A stretch of DNA of 64,000 bases from WHSW01 sp963767285 (lineage in GTDB: Bacteria; Actinomycetota; Thermoleophilia; Solirubrobacterales; 70-9). Below are positions 1 through 8,982 of this stretch, one piece after another. Every line of letters starts with the position of its first letter. Positions within the stretch are counted from its first letter, which is position 1. The translations under genes were made by a program, and so were the position numbers. The notes beneath the pieces are model-generated. The model saw only the letters and a program-made list of their open reading frames with translations. It was not told the DNA's origin and did not search any database. The stretch spans positions 372,001 to 436,000 of the forward strand of contig CAVYDJ010000002.1 of NCBI GenBank assembly GCA_963767285.1, read 5' to 3'.

Positions 1-1
1 C

Positions 2-1567
2 GAGGTGGTCGGCCTCGTGACCAGCGCGCGCGACATCACCGAGTCGCGCCAGGTCCAGGCGCGGCTGGCCGAGAGCGCCCGTCATTTCGACTTGATCCAG
101 GACCTGGTCGCGACGGCGGGGTACGACGGCTACTTCAAGGTCATCAACGGCGCCTGGGAGCAGGTCCTCGGCTGGACCGACGACCAGCTGCTGCCGAACC
201 CGTTCCTCGAGATCGTGCACCCCGACGACCGGGATGCGGTCGAGCAGGAGGTCGCGCAGCTTGCCGCCGGCGGCGTCACCGCCGACTTCAGGATCCGCGT
301 CGCCGCCAGCGACGGCCGCTGGGTGTGGACCGAGTGGTCGGCGGTTCCCGACCCCGATCCCCAGCTGGGCTACTTCCACTGCAGCGGGCGGGAGATCGGT
401 GCGCGGATGCGAACCGAGCAGGCGCTCGCCTCGGAGCGCCGCCAGTTCGCCGACGCGCAGCAGATCGCAAAGGTCGGCAGCTGGGAGTTCGAACCTTCGA
501 CCGGCGAGCGCCGCTGGTCCGACCAGCAGTACCGAAACCACGGCTTCGATCCCAGCCGCCCGCCCCCGAGCCCGGCGGAGCTGATCGAGGCCATCCACCC
601 CGACGACCGCGACGAGGTGCTCGCGCTGCTGGAGGAGATCGAGGCCGCGCCGCGCTCGTTCGAGCGCTCCTACCGCGTCGTGCTGGCGAACGGCACGGTC
701 CGCGAGATCGTTGTCGAGGGGCGCCCGTTCGTGACCCGCGAAGGCTCGACGCGGCTGATCGGAACCAGCCGCGACGTGACCGCTGAGCGAGCGGCCGAGC
801 GGCTCAAGGACGAGTTCTTCCAACTCGTCTCGCACGAGCTGCGCACCCCGCTGACCTCGATCGTCGGGTACGCCGAGCTGCTTGTGGAGATCGAGGCCGA
901 CAACCTCTCTCCGGAGGGGCGGCGCTTCGTCGAGGTGATCGACCGCAACTCCAAGCGCGAGCTCAACCTGGTCGGGGACCTCCTGATGCTGACGAGGATC
1001 ACCGCGGGCACCTTCCAGATCGAGCGCGGCGAGGCGGACCTCGGCGACCTGGCGCGCGCGACCGCCGAGGCGATGGCGCCGGATGCCGCCCACGCCGGCG
1101 TGACGATCTCACTCGCCGTCGACGGCGCGCCGGTAATCGCCGGCGATCCGCATCGCCTGCGACAGGTGTTCGAGAACCTGGTCTCGAACGCGATCAAGTT
1201 CACCCCGGAGGGAGGCGAGGTGACGATCAGCGCCTCCCGCGACGGCGATCTCGCCGAGGTGGCCGTAGCCGACACCGGGATCGGCATCCCCGCCGAGGAC
1301 CGGGGCCGCCTCTTCGAGCGCATGTTCCGAGCCCGCGAGGCGGAACGTCGACACATTCAGGGAACCGGGCTAGGCTTGACGATCGTGAAGGCGATCGTGG
1401 ACGCGCACGGCGGAACCATCACCGTCGACAGCGATATCGGCAAGGGCGCGACGTTCGCGGTCAAGCTCCCCGCTTCGGCCGGCGTCCGCCCCGACCGGCG
1501 CGCGAGGCCTCGCGGGCGGGCGGATCGCAGGCGCACCCCGATCCGCAGGGCGAGCGGGGATGAGTGA
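2..1567 (+). CDS. PAS-domain sensor histidine kinase (5' end outside window)
   Basis: The frame is open at the window edge and the first visible residues (ITESRQVQARL) are the tail of a PAS/PAC unit, so the true start lies upstream. Two further PAS folds follow (about residues 26-130 and 148-262 of the visible part), then a HisKA domain with the phospho-acceptor His in SHELRTPLTS near residue 277. The ATPase domain has an N-box (NLVSNAIKF), G1 (DTGIGIP) and G2 (GTGLGLTIVK). No membrane segment is visible in this part. It overlaps the next gene, a receiver-only response regulator, by 8 bp, so the two probably form a phosphorelay. The signal sensed cannot be told. The C-terminal tail is Arg-rich and probably disordered. 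Confidence 0.93.
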   Translation, partial: EVVGLVTSARDITESRQVQARLAESARHFDLIQDLVATAGYDGYFKVINGAWEQVLGWTDDQLLPNPFLEIVHPDDRDAVEQEVAQLAAGGVTADFRIRVAASDGRWVWTEWSAVPDPDPQLGYFHCSGREIGARMRTEQALASERRQFADAQQIAKVGSWEFEPSTGERRWSDQQYRNHGFDPSRPPPSPAELIEAIHPDDRDEVLALLEEIEAAPRSFERSYRVVLANGTVREIVVEGRPFVTREGSTRLIGTSRDVTAERAAERLKDEFFQLVSHELRTPLTSIVGYAELLVEIEADNLSPEGRRFVEVIDRNSKRELNLVGDLLMLTRITAGTFQIERGEADLGDLARATAEAMAPDAAHAGVTISLAVDGAPVIAGDPHRLRQVFENLVSNAIKFTPEGGEVTISASRDGDLAEVAVADTGIGIPAEDRGRLFERMFRAREAERRHIQGTGLGLTIVKAIVDAHGGTITVDSDIGKGATFAVKLPASAGVRPDRRARPRGRADRRRTPIRRASGDE

Positions 1568-1934
1568 CCGCCAGCTCGTCGTCGTCGCCGACGACGAACG
1601 TGACATCGTCGAACTCGTCGCGATCGTCCTCGGCCGTGCCGGTTACGAGGTCATCACCGCCGACGACGGTGAGCGGGCGCTGGAGCTGATCCGCGAGCGC
1701 CGGCCCGACCTCTGCGTGCTCGACGGCCGGATGCCCGGGCTCGCCGGCTACGAGATCCTCCAGCGTCTGCGCGATGACCCCGAGACCGCATCGACCAAGG
1801 TCCTGATCCTGACCGCGACGATCGACGACGAGCGCGAGATCCGCCGCCACGGTGTCAACTCGGACGGGTTCATGAAGAAGCCGTTCGAGGCCGACGCGCT
1901 GCTCGCCGAGGTCGAACGGCTGCTCGCCGCCTAG
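1560..1934 (+). CDS. Single-domain response regulator (CheY-like receiver)
   Basis: A 124-residue protein consisting only of a receiver domain. The acidic pocket (ADDE near the N-terminus), the phospho-acceptor Asp in CVLDGRMPG, the Thr in ILTATID and the Lys in FMKKPFEAD are all present. It has no DNA-binding or enzymatic output domain, so it must act by protein contact or as a phosphotransfer intermediate. Its ATG lies inside the end of the kinase gene (8 bp overlap), which points to co-translation with its likely cognate kinase. Receiver-only proteins downstream of PAS kinases are common in actinobacteria; the downstream partner is not identifiable here. Confidence 0.92.
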   Translation: MSDRQLVVVADDERDIVELVAIVLGRAGYEVITADDGERALELIRERRPDLCVLDGRMPGLAGYEILQRLRDDPETASTKVLILTATIDDEREIRRHGVNSDGFMKKPFEADALLAEVERLLAA

Positions 1935-1938
1935 CCGC

Positions 1939-2256
1939 GTGGACGTCGAGCTGCTGTGGTGGGAGGGCTGTCCGTCGACCGAGGCGACGATCGAGCTCGT
2001 GCGCGAGCAGATGGCGCTCGCCGGACTCGACCCGTCGGCACTGGACGTGCGCGAGATTCGCACCGAAGCGGAAGCCGAGGCCCAGGGCTTCCCCGGCTCG
2101 CCGACGGTCAGGGTCGACGGCCGCGACATCGACGAGCCCGGCGACCAGCCGATCGGCCTGACGTGCCGCGTCTACCGGCTCGCCGACGGCCGGATCTCGG
2201 CGATCCCCGATCCGGCCGACGTAGGGGCTGCACTCACGCGGGTGAGCGCTGAATGA
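1939..2256 (+). CDS. Small thioredoxin-fold protein (DF family, glutaredoxin/alkylmercury-lyase-like)
   Basis: A 105-residue protein starting with GTG four bases after the response regulator stop. The N-terminal strand (VELLWWEGCP) followed by a helix, and the later GFPGSPTVRVDG segment with its cis-Pro position, are the pattern of small thioredoxin-like proteins often labelled thioredoxin family or alkylmercury lyase-like. Only one Cys sits at the CxxC position (GCPSTEA), so it has a monothiol arrangement; a second Cys occurs late (LTCRVY). It overlaps the next thiol-redox gene by 4 bp (ATGA), so the two are probably co-expressed. The substrate is unknown. Confidence 0.75.
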   Translation: MDVELLWWEGCPSTEATIELVREQMALAGLDPSALDVREIRTEAEAEAQGFPGSPTVRVDGRDIDEPGDQPIGLTCRVYRLADGRISAIPDPADVGAALTRVSAE

Positions 2257-2774
2257 CCGAGCCCCGCCCGGCGCCGCCGCTCGAGTTGCCGGACACGACC
2301 GGCGAGGTGCACGCGCTGCCCGCCGGTCCCGCCGAGGCGGCGGCGACGGTCGTCGTCTGGACCTGCAACCACTGTCCGTACGCGCTTGCCTGGCACGGGC
2401 GGCTGGTCGACGTCGCCGGGGAGTACGCCCATCGCGGGGTCCGCTTTCTCGCAGTCAGCTCCAACGACGCCGAGCGCTACCCGGCCGACGGTCCGGACGC
2501 GATGCGAGAGCGCTTCGAACGCGAGCGCTGGCCGTTTCCGTACCTGTACGACGAAGACCAGGAGGCGGCCCGCGCCTGGGGCGCCCGGACGACCCCGCAT
2601 CTGTTCGTGCTCGACTCGGAGCAGCGGATCCTCTGGGAGGGCGCCCCCGACGCCGACCATCAAGACCCGGGCCTGCGTGCGCGCTGGCTGCGGGAGGCGC
2701 TCGACGCCGTTCTCGCCGGCGACGAGCCGCCCCACAGCACCGAGCCCGTCGGCTGCTCGATCAAATGGAAATGA
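2253..2774 (+). CDS. Thioredoxin-like / AhpC-TSA family redox protein
   Basis: A 173-residue redoxin of the TlpA/ResA-AhpC superfamily. A beta strand (TVVVWTCNHC) leads into the CNHC redox motif, followed by a peroxiredoxin-like segment (FLAVSSNDAERYP) and the cis-Pro region (GARTTPHLFVLD). This form, with CNHCPYA, is widespread in bacteria as thioredoxin family protein and lacks a signal peptide here, so it is probably cytoplasmic. The C-terminus ends with a GCSIKWK-type tail typical of this subgroup. It overlaps the preceding thioredoxin-fold gene by 4 bp. Whether it acts as a reductase or a peroxidase cannot be decided from sequence. Confidence 0.88.
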   Translation: MTEPRPAPPLELPDTTGEVHALPAGPAEAAATVVVWTCNHCPYALAWHGRLVDVAGEYAHRGVRFLAVSSNDAERYPADGPDAMRERFERERWPFPYLYDEDQEAARAWGARTTPHLFVLDSEQRILWEGAPDADHQDPGLRARWLREALDAVLAGDEPPHSTEPVGCSIKWK

Positions 2775-2826
2775 ATACCTCCCGCCGGCTGCTCCGCTTC
2801 GCGTCCGCTGTCGTCGGGGTGGTTGG

Positions 2827-3711
2827 ATGACGGCTCGCAGACGGCTCGTACGCGTGCCCGCCTCCTCGGCGAATCTCGGGCCCGGCTACGACGTGCTCGC
2901 GGCCGCCCTGCAGCTCGAGCTCGAGCTCGAGGTGACCGAGGCCGGGGAGTTCGCAGTCGCGGCCGGCGACGACCTTCCCACCGATCGCTCGAACCTCTGC
3001 GTTCGGGCCTTCGAGCGCCTGCATCCCGCTGACGGCCTGCGCTTCGAGATCCGCAGCGACATTCCGCTCGCGCGGGGCCTCGGCTCGAGCGCCGCGGCGA
3101 TCGTCGCGGGCCTGGTCGCCGCCGACCACATGTTCGAGCTCGGCAACGATCGCGAGGAGATCTACCGCCACGCGGCCGAGCTCGAGGGCCATCCGGACAA
3201 CGTCGCGGCGGCGCTCTACGGCGGCTTCGTCCTCTGCCCCGGCGGTGAAGGGTCGGACGAGCTCCCGTCGCCCGTGCGACTCGATCCCCCCGAAGGCGTC
3301 GAGGCGGTGCTGGTGATCCCCGATGACACCGTGCCGACCGCCGAGGCGCGGACCGCGCTGCCCGCCGCGATCTCGATCGCCGACGCGGTGGCCAATGTTG
3401 CCGCCGCGACCCAGCTCGTCCTCGGGATCGAGCGCTCGGACCTGACGCTGATTGCCCGCGGGCTCGCCGACCGCCTGCACCAGCCGGCCCGGCGGTCGCT
3501 CTACGAGCGCTCGATGAAGCTGCTCGAGGGCGCCCGCGAGCTCGGCGCCGTCGGGGCGACGATCTCGGGTGCGGGCCCGTCGGTGATGCTCTGGTGCTTC
3601 TGGCAGGACACCGGGAAAGTGGTAGAGGCTGCTACGAACGCCGCCGAGGGCTGGGCCGAGGTGCGGCGGATCCCGTTCAGCCCGCTCGGAGCGGACGTCC
3701 CCGAGCTCTAG
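2827..3711 (+). CDS. thrB: Homoserine kinase
   Basis: A 294-residue GHMP kinase that phosphorylates L-homoserine in threonine synthesis. The N-terminal VRVPASSANLGPGYD strand and loop and the ATP-binding PLARGLGSSAAA motif (about residues 79-90) are diagnostic. The EGHPDNVAAALYGG segment and the C-terminal GATISGAGPSV glycine loop complete the fold. The ATG at 2827 was chosen because homology begins immediately after it, although the frame is open further upstream. It lies 52 bp after the redoxin gene. Neither threonine synthase nor homoserine dehydrogenase lies next to it in the visible DNA. Its stop overlaps the convergent c-di-GMP gene by 4 bp. Confidence 0.95.
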   Translation: MTARRRLVRVPASSANLGPGYDVLAAALQLELELEVTEAGEFAVAAGDDLPTDRSNLCVRAFERLHPADGLRFEIRSDIPLARGLGSSAAAIVAGLVAADHMFELGNDREEIYRHAAELEGHPDNVAAALYGGFVLCPGGEGSDELPSPVRLDPPEGVEAVLVIPDDTVPTAEARTALPAAISIADAVANVAAATQLVLGIERSDLTLIARGLADRLHQPARRSLYERSMKLLEGARELGAVGATISGAGPSVMLWCFWQDTGKVVEAATNAAEGWAEVRRIPFSPLGADVPEL

Positions 3712-6503
3712 GCGCTCGTGGCCTCTCGAAGGCGGACACCGCGCAGCAGGGCGGTTGCCTGCTGGGCGGTGACCGGACGCGAGAACAGATAACCCTGCCC
3801 GTGGTGACAGCCGAGCGCCTTGATGGCCGCGAGCTGTGACTCGGTCTCGATTCCCTCGGCGACCACTTCGAGATCGAGTGCCTCGGCGATCCCGATCACG
3901 GCGGTGACGATCGCCGCGTTGGTCTTGACCGCGATCTGATCGACGAACGAGCGGTCGACCTTCAACAGGTCGAACGGGAAGCGGCGCAGGTATCCGAGCG
4001 AGGAGAACCCGGTCCCGAAGTCGTCGAGCACGATGCCCACCCCGAGCTCCTTCAGGCGCGCGAAGTTGTCGACCGACCACTGGTTCTCCTCGACCAGGGT
4101 CGTCTCGGTGACCTCGAGGCGCAGCGACGTCGGCGGCAGCTTCGTCCGCTCGAGCACGTCGGCGACGCGGTCCGGGAACTCCGGGTCGGCCAGCTGGCGT
4201 GCGGAGATGTTGACCGAGATTCCGATCGGCGCGGCCGGCTGCTCGGTGCGCCACCGGGTTGCCTGCTCACAGGCGAGCTCCAGCACGAGATCCCCGAGCT
4301 CCACGACCAGGCCGCTCTCCTCGGCCATCGGGATGAACTCCACGGGGGAGAGGAGCCCGCGCTCGGGGTGCTCCCAGCGAGCAAGAGCCTCGAAGCCGCC
4401 GATCGCACCCGAGGTCAGCGAGACGATCGGCTGGTAGTGGACCCGCAGCTCGTCGCGTTCGAGCGCACGGCGCAGGTCGTTCTCGGTCCGCAGCTGGTCG
4501 ATCGCCCGCTCCCGCATCAGGTCGTTGACGAGCTCGTAGCGACCGCGGCCGCGTTCCTTCGCGCGGCGCATCGCCAGGTCTGCGTCGCGAAGCAGCGCCT
4601 CGGCCGACTCGGTCCCGTCTCCGATCGCGATCCCCGTCGATGCGGTCACGAAGTGCTCGCCGTCGCCGAGCACGAACGGCGACGCCAGCGCAGCCGCGAT
4701 GCGCTCGGCGATCCGGGTCACCTCGCGCACCGTCTGGATCCCGCTGACCAGGACTCCGAACTCGTCGCCGCCGAACCGGGCCAGGGTGTCACCCGGCCGC
4801 AGCAGCTCACTGAGCCGCTGGGCCACTGCCCTCAGCAGCTCGTCCCCGGTCTCGTGTCCGAGGCTGTTGTTGACGAGCTTGAACTGGTCGACGTCGCAGA
4901 ACAGCACCCCGACCGGGCCCCCTTCCCGCTTCGCCTGTGCGAGGGCCTGGTCGAGCCGGTCGACGAACAGGACCCTGTTTGGCAGGCCGGTTAGAGGATC
5001 ATGCAGTCCTTGGTGGCGCATCTCGTCCTCGGCCTCGACGCGGTCGATAGCGGCGGAGAGGACGTTTGCGACCGCCTGGACGAAGCTGATCTCGTCGGTG
5101 TCGAAGGTGCGCAACTCCGTGCTCGCCGCGATGAGCACGCCGAACGACTTGGCGCGCTGCTTGACGAGGACGTTGACCGCGCTCGCCGCGCCCAGCCTGT
5201 CGACGATCGCAGGGCGTTGGAAGCGGGCCTCGGTCGACCAGTCGGTTACCACCGTCGGCTTCCCGGTCAGGAGCGTGTGGCCCGAGAGCGATCCTCTATT
5301 GCCGGCGTAGCGGGTGCCGACCGCGCCCATCCCGACCTCGGCCTGGATCACGAACTCGTCGTCCTCCGGGATCCACTCGGAGAGGCCCGCCATCTCCACC
5401 TGCAGGACCGCCGCGACCATCTGCGCCGCCTCCTCGAACAGGCCCTCCAGATCGGTCGCGCCCAGCGCCCGCTCCCCGAGCTCGGCCACGGCGCGCTGGG
5501 CGGCGGCGCTGCGCTCGGCGAGCTCGCGGACGCGCTCGCGCGCGCTCACGTCCTGAAACGTTCCCGTGACGCGGACCGGCTTCCCGGCCTCGTCGGCTAC
5601 CACCTCGCCGCGGACCTGGAGGAACCTGGTCGTGCCGTCCGGGTGGAGGTACCGGCACTGTGTCGAGAAGGTCCCGCGGCTGGCGATCGCGGCCCGGTAG
5701 GCCTCGGCCAGCTGCTCGCGGTCGACGGTGTGGATGACCTCCTGGAACCTGTCGCTGGTCGGGATGAAGGTCTTGGGATCGAGGCCGAGGACCTGGTAGG
5801 TCTGTGGCGACCAGCGCACGTCCTCCGTGGCGATTTCGTACTCCCAGCCGCCGAGCTTTGCGAGCTCCTGGGCCTCCTCAAGAGAGCGCTCGCGGTCGCG
5901 CGCCAGCTCGAGCGCCGACCCCGTCTCCGCGCGGTAGGTCTCGTTCAGCCGCCAGGCGACGACTGCCGCGGCGCCCGCTCCCGTGACGAACACGGCGTGG
6001 ATGAAGGCCCACTTGAACGGATGCGCGATGGCGTCGGGGTGGTTGTACACGGCGTCCGGGTCGGCGGTGCCCAGGACCCCATGGTGAATCAGGACGTAGC
6101 CGGCCGCGATGAGGAACGGGATCCAGTCCTCGTAGAGGGTGAGCAGGATGATCATCACGAAGAAGTGGAAGTGAGCCTCGATCAGACCGCCGGAGACGTG
6201 GACGAGGACCGCCGAGGTGGTGATCAGCCCGACCGAGCAGACGACGCCGGCGAGACGTTGGTGGTCGCGGGCCGCCCAGGCGGCGACGGCGAACGCGATG
6301 ATGACGCCGCCCTCCTGGAAGCTGTGGAGGACTGGGAGGCCCTGTGCGAGGGCGTAGATGACCATTCCGACGCCCTGGGCGCCGAGGATCCCGACCAACC
6401 ACCGATGGCGGCGCAGCCAAACGTCGTGCGGCAGGGTGTTGCCCTGCGGAAGCACGGCCCGCGCCCTGTTCCAAACGGTCGCAGCGCTACTGCCTGTCCG
6501 CAT
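3708..6503 (-). CDS. Membrane PAS-GAF-GGDEF-EAL c-di-GMP turnover protein
   Basis: About 931 residues. The N-terminal 190 residues hold about six hydrophobic segments with an EAHFHFFVMI motif found in several bacterial sensor proteins. PAS (about 215-320), GAF (about 345-500), GGDEF (about 510-670) and EAL (about 680-930) domains follow. The GGDEF site is intact (ARFGGDEF) with an RPGD inhibitory-site motif five residues before it. The EAL site also looks intact (GFEALARW, DDFGTGFSS, AEGIET). It may therefore make or degrade c-di-GMP, with the balance set by the sensory half. I favour the ATG at 6503; a TTG two codons upstream (6509) is an alternative. It is convergent with thrB. Confidence 0.92.
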   Translation of the reverse strand: MRTGSSAATVWNRARAVLPQGNTLPHDVWLRRHRWLVGILGAQGVGMVIYALAQGLPVLHSFQEGGVIIAFAVAAWAARDHQRLAGVVCSVGLITTSAVLVHVSGGLIEAHFHFFVMIILLTLYEDWIPFLIAAGYVLIHHGVLGTADPDAVYNHPDAIAHPFKWAFIHAVFVTGAGAAAVVAWRLNETYRAETGSALELARDRERSLEEAQELAKLGGWEYEIATEDVRWSPQTYQVLGLDPKTFIPTSDRFQEVIHTVDREQLAEAYRAAIASRGTFSTQCRYLHPDGTTRFLQVRGEVVADEAGKPVRVTGTFQDVSARERVRELAERSAAAQRAVAELGERALGATDLEGLFEEAAQMVAAVLQVEMAGLSEWIPEDDEFVIQAEVGMGAVGTRYAGNRGSLSGHTLLTGKPTVVTDWSTEARFQRPAIVDRLGAASAVNVLVKQRAKSFGVLIAASTELRTFDTDEISFVQAVANVLSAAIDRVEAEDEMRHQGLHDPLTGLPNRVLFVDRLDQALAQAKREGGPVGVLFCDVDQFKLVNNSLGHETGDELLRAVAQRLSELLRPGDTLARFGGDEFGVLVSGIQTVREVTRIAERIAAALASPFVLGDGEHFVTASTGIAIGDGTESAEALLRDADLAMRRAKERGRGRYELVNDLMRERAIDQLRTENDLRRALERDELRVHYQPIVSLTSGAIGGFEALARWEHPERGLLSPVEFIPMAEESGLVVELGDLVLELACEQATRWRTEQPAAPIGISVNISARQLADPEFPDRVADVLERTKLPPTSLRLEVTETTLVEENQWSVDNFARLKELGVGIVLDDFGTGFSSLGYLRRFPFDLLKVDRSFVDQIAVKTNAAIVTAVIGIAEALDLEVVAEGIETESQLAAIKALGCHHGQGYLFSRPVTAQQATALLRGVRLREATSA

Positions 6504-6522
6504 CCCCAACCCCCACTTTCCC

Positions 6523-7638
6523 CTAGTGCGGTGCCCCGGCCCGTGAAGGGGCCGACGGGTCCCCTTCAGTGTACGCCTGCATGCGCTTTCGCGCCATCAA
6601 TTCGATGTCGGCCCGCGCGACCAGCTCCGCCGAGCCCATCGCGAAGCTGATCTCCGCCGGGCCGATCGAGACGGAGAGCGGCTCGCCGCCGGCGTCGATG
6701 CAGCTTCGCCGCACCTCCGCGGCCAGCGTCTCGGCGGCCGCCTTGGCGCCGGAGAGGTCGGTGTCCGGAAGCAGGACCGCGAACTCGTCCCCGCCCCAGC
6801 GGAAGGCGCGATCACCGGCGCGCACGCCGTCCTCGATCGCCCTCGCGACGTCGACCAGGCAGCGGTCTCCCTCAACGTGACCCCAGCGATCGTTGACCGC
6901 TTTCAGGCGATCGACATCGATCAGCACCACGCTCACAGTCGACTCGGCGCGGCGGCTGCGGGCGATCTCGTGGTCGAGCGCTTCGTCGAACGCGCGCCGG
7001 TTTCCCAGTCCCGTGAGTGCGTCGGCACGGGCCAGGTCGTGCTCGCGAAGCTCGTCGGCGCGGGCCTGGACCCGCTGCGCGCGGACCGTGACCATCAACA
7101 TCAGGATCGCGGTGCCGAGTGCGGCCCACAACATCAGGTGGGTGAAGATGTCAGTAGCGGCCGCGCTCGACCACCCGTCGTAGACGAGCGGGGCGGAGGC
7201 GGCGACGGCCGTCGCGGCGAGGAACGTGAACGCGCGACGTGGCGGGTGGACGCCCATGGCCGAGCCCAGGAAGAGCAGGTAAAGCATCTGGTACGCGGCG
7301 CCGGCACCGCCGGCGAGGGCGACCAGCACCGCGGTCTGCACAAGTCCCGAGTAGCTGATCGCGAGCATGGATTTGAAGCCGAGGCCCGTCTTGCGCTTGA
7401 GGATGCCGATCGCACCGCCCACGCCGAGTAGTCCCAGCGCGGCGATCGCCGCGACGCCGAGCGCGCTGTCGGGTGTCTCGAGCGGCAGGAAGGCCAGCGT
7501 CAGGATGCCGGCGAGCAGCCTGAGCAGGCCGACCAGACGCGTCGCATTGTCGGCGTCTGCCCCCTCATATGCATGTGTCTGGTCCTCGCGGAACACGGCG
7601 ACGATCGCCGCCAGCGCCGACCCTCTCGTCTTCTTCAC
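6523..7638 (-). CDS. Membrane diguanylate cyclase (GGDEF)
   Basis: A 371-residue protein with a GTG start. Residues about 30-190 contain about five to six hydrophobic helices, followed by a short charged linker and one GGDEF domain. The active site reads RWGGDEFAVLL, with an RAGD inhibitory-site motif exactly five residues upstream, so it should be a product-inhibited diguanylate cyclase. The AD.LTGLGNRRAF entry motif is complete. It lies 13-19 bp upstream of the GGDEF-EAL gene in the same direction, which suggests that the two are co-transcribed and locally set c-di-GMP. No extra sensor domain beyond the membrane part is visible. Confidence 0.92.
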   Translation of the reverse strand: MKKTRGSALAAIVAVFREDQTHAYEGADADNATRLVGLLRLLAGILTLAFLPLETPDSALGVAAIAALGLLGVGGAIGILKRKTGLGFKSMLAISYSGLVQTAVLVALAGGAGAAYQMLYLLFLGSAMGVHPPRRAFTFLAATAVAASAPLVYDGWSSAAATDIFTHLMLWAALGTAILMLMVTVRAQRVQARADELREHDLARADALTGLGNRRAFDEALDHEIARSRRAESTVSVVLIDVDRLKAVNDRWGHVEGDRCLVDVARAIEDGVRAGDRAFRWGGDEFAVLLPDTDLSGAKAAAETLAAEVRRSCIDAGGEPLSVSIGPAEISFAMGSAELVARADIELMARKRMQAYTEGDPSAPSRAGAPH

Positions 7639-7684
7639 ACCTACTTACTCGGCGCAGAACCCCCGGAACTAAAGGGGATCGGAC

Positions 7685-8116
7685 CTAGATCAGGCCCAGG
7701 GCGCCAAGGATCGCCACGGAGTCCGAGTAGACGTCCTTGCGCTTGATCAAGCCGTTCTCGAACGGGATCACGTCGAGGCCGTCCCAGGTCACGACCTTGC
7801 CGGTCGGCTCGGCGACGAGGTCGCCGCGGCGCATCTCGTTCGCGTGGGTCGCGGTCGCGGTCCACTCCTGAACCACGAGTGCCTCGCGACAGTAGGTGCG
7901 ACGGCCGTCGAAGCGGATGTCGGGCCAGGTCTCGAAGATCGAGGCGATGTGAGCGCGGACAGCCTCGCCCTCGGCGCGCTCGTGGGCGGTGTGGTTCTCG
8001 AACACCATGTCGGGCGCGTGTATGGCCATGATCGCGTCGAGGTCGTGGGCGTTCCAAGCCTCGTTGTAGCGCGCGATCGCGCCCTCGAGCGCGTCAGCTG
8101 AGTCGGCGTCCCCCAT
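7685..8116 (-). CDS. SnoaL-like / NTF2-fold protein
   Basis: A 143-residue protein of the SnoaL polyketide-cyclase-like branch of the NTF2 superfamily. The opening helix (ARYNEAWNAHDLDAIMA) and HAPDMVFENHT strand are typical, and the ETWPDIRF segment resembles ester-cyclase SnoaL proteins. These proteins form a cone-shaped pocket and may act as cyclases, isomerases or binding proteins; the substrate is unknown. It starts 12 bp after the ParA-like stop in the same direction, so it could share that transcript. Two further SnoaL-like sequences occur in this window, at 15561 and as a remnant at 25246. Confidence 0.85.
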   Translation of the reverse strand: MGDADSADALEGAIARYNEAWNAHDLDAIMAIHAPDMVFENHTAHERAEGEAVRAHIASIFETWPDIRFDGRRTYCREALVVQEWTATATHANEMRRGDLVAEPTGKVVTWDGLDVIPFENGLIKRKDVYSDSVAILGALGLI

Positions 8117-8128
8117 TGCGCGCCGATC

Positions 8129-8932
8129 CTATCCGGAGGCGCCCGCCGGGACGAGCTCCGTCGAAAGCTCGTCGAGCTGCTCCAGCAGGTCCTGTCGCGA
8201 CAGCCGCCGCAGCAGCTCGCCGGCGAGCGAGAGGTAGTCGGCTCCGCGGTCGGGGCGGTAGTCGAGGATCGGCACGGCGCGCTCGGCCGACTCGGCGTAG
8301 GCGATCGACTGGCGGATCACCGTCCGGCAGACCTTGTCGCCGAACTTCTCGCGCAGCGACTCGAGCGTCTGGCGGGCGTGCTTCGTGCGCATGTTGGCGA
8401 TGTTGAGCACCACCCCGAGCAGCTCGAGCTCGGGGTTGAGCGAGTCGCGCGCCAGGTCGACGACCTCCATCGCCTGCTCGACGCCGTGCAGCGAGAAGTA
8501 CTGCGCCTCGGTGGTCAGCAGCGCGTAGTCGGCCGCGACCAGCGCGTTCACCGAGAGCAGGCCCAGGGTCGGCGGGCAGTCGATCAGGATCATGTCGCGC
8601 TCGCGCTTCAGGTCGCGCAGCGCGTTGCGGAGGGTGACCTCGCGGCCGATCTTGCCGGCCAGCATCAGCTCCGCCTCGGCGAGCCGCATGTTCGCCGGGA
8701 TCACCTGGCCGTGGACGGCCTCGGCGGCGCGAACCTGGCCTTGGAGGACATCCGCGAGCGTCGGGTGGGCGGCGGGGTCGGTGTCGAAGTAGTCGGAGAG
8801 GTTGCCCTGCGGGTCCGCGTCGATCGCGAGCACGTCGAGTCCGAGGCGTCCGAAGACGTCGGTCAGGGTGCGCGTTGCCGTCGTCTTGCCGGTGCCACCC
8901 TTCTGGGACAGAACCGCGATCGTGGTCGCCAT
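8129..8932 (-). CDS. ParA/Soj-type P-loop ATPase without an adjacent ParB
   Basis: A 267-residue ParA-family protein. The deviant Walker A (SQKGGTGKTTATR) is at residues about 9-21, the A' motif is VLAIDADPQGN and the Walker B strand is DMILIDCPPTLG. It has no N-terminal HTH and is the size of chromosomal Soj/ParA or orphan ParA proteins. No parB or parS-like site is adjacent. Instead the gene is divergent from an AAA+ ATPase across an AT-rich spacer packed with TATACG boxes. It could position a cargo or act as a regulator rather than segregate DNA. The upstream region carries no strong ribosome-binding site. Confidence 0.9.
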   Translation of the reverse strand: MATTIAVLSQKGGTGKTTATRTLTDVFGRLGLDVLAIDADPQGNLSDYFDTDPAAHPTLADVLQGQVRAAEAVHGQVIPANMRLAEAELMLAGKIGREVTLRNALRDLKRERDMILIDCPPTLGLLSVNALVAADYALLTTEAQYFSLHGVEQAMEVVDLARDSLNPELELLGVVLNIANMRTKHARQTLESLREKFGDKVCRTVIRQSIAYAESAERAVPILDYRPDRGADYLSLAGELLRRLSRQDLLEQLDELSTELVPAGASG

Positions 8933-8982
8933 CGTCTCGCGATCCTAGTCGTCCTCGAGCCATCGGGCAGCAGGCCGTGCTG

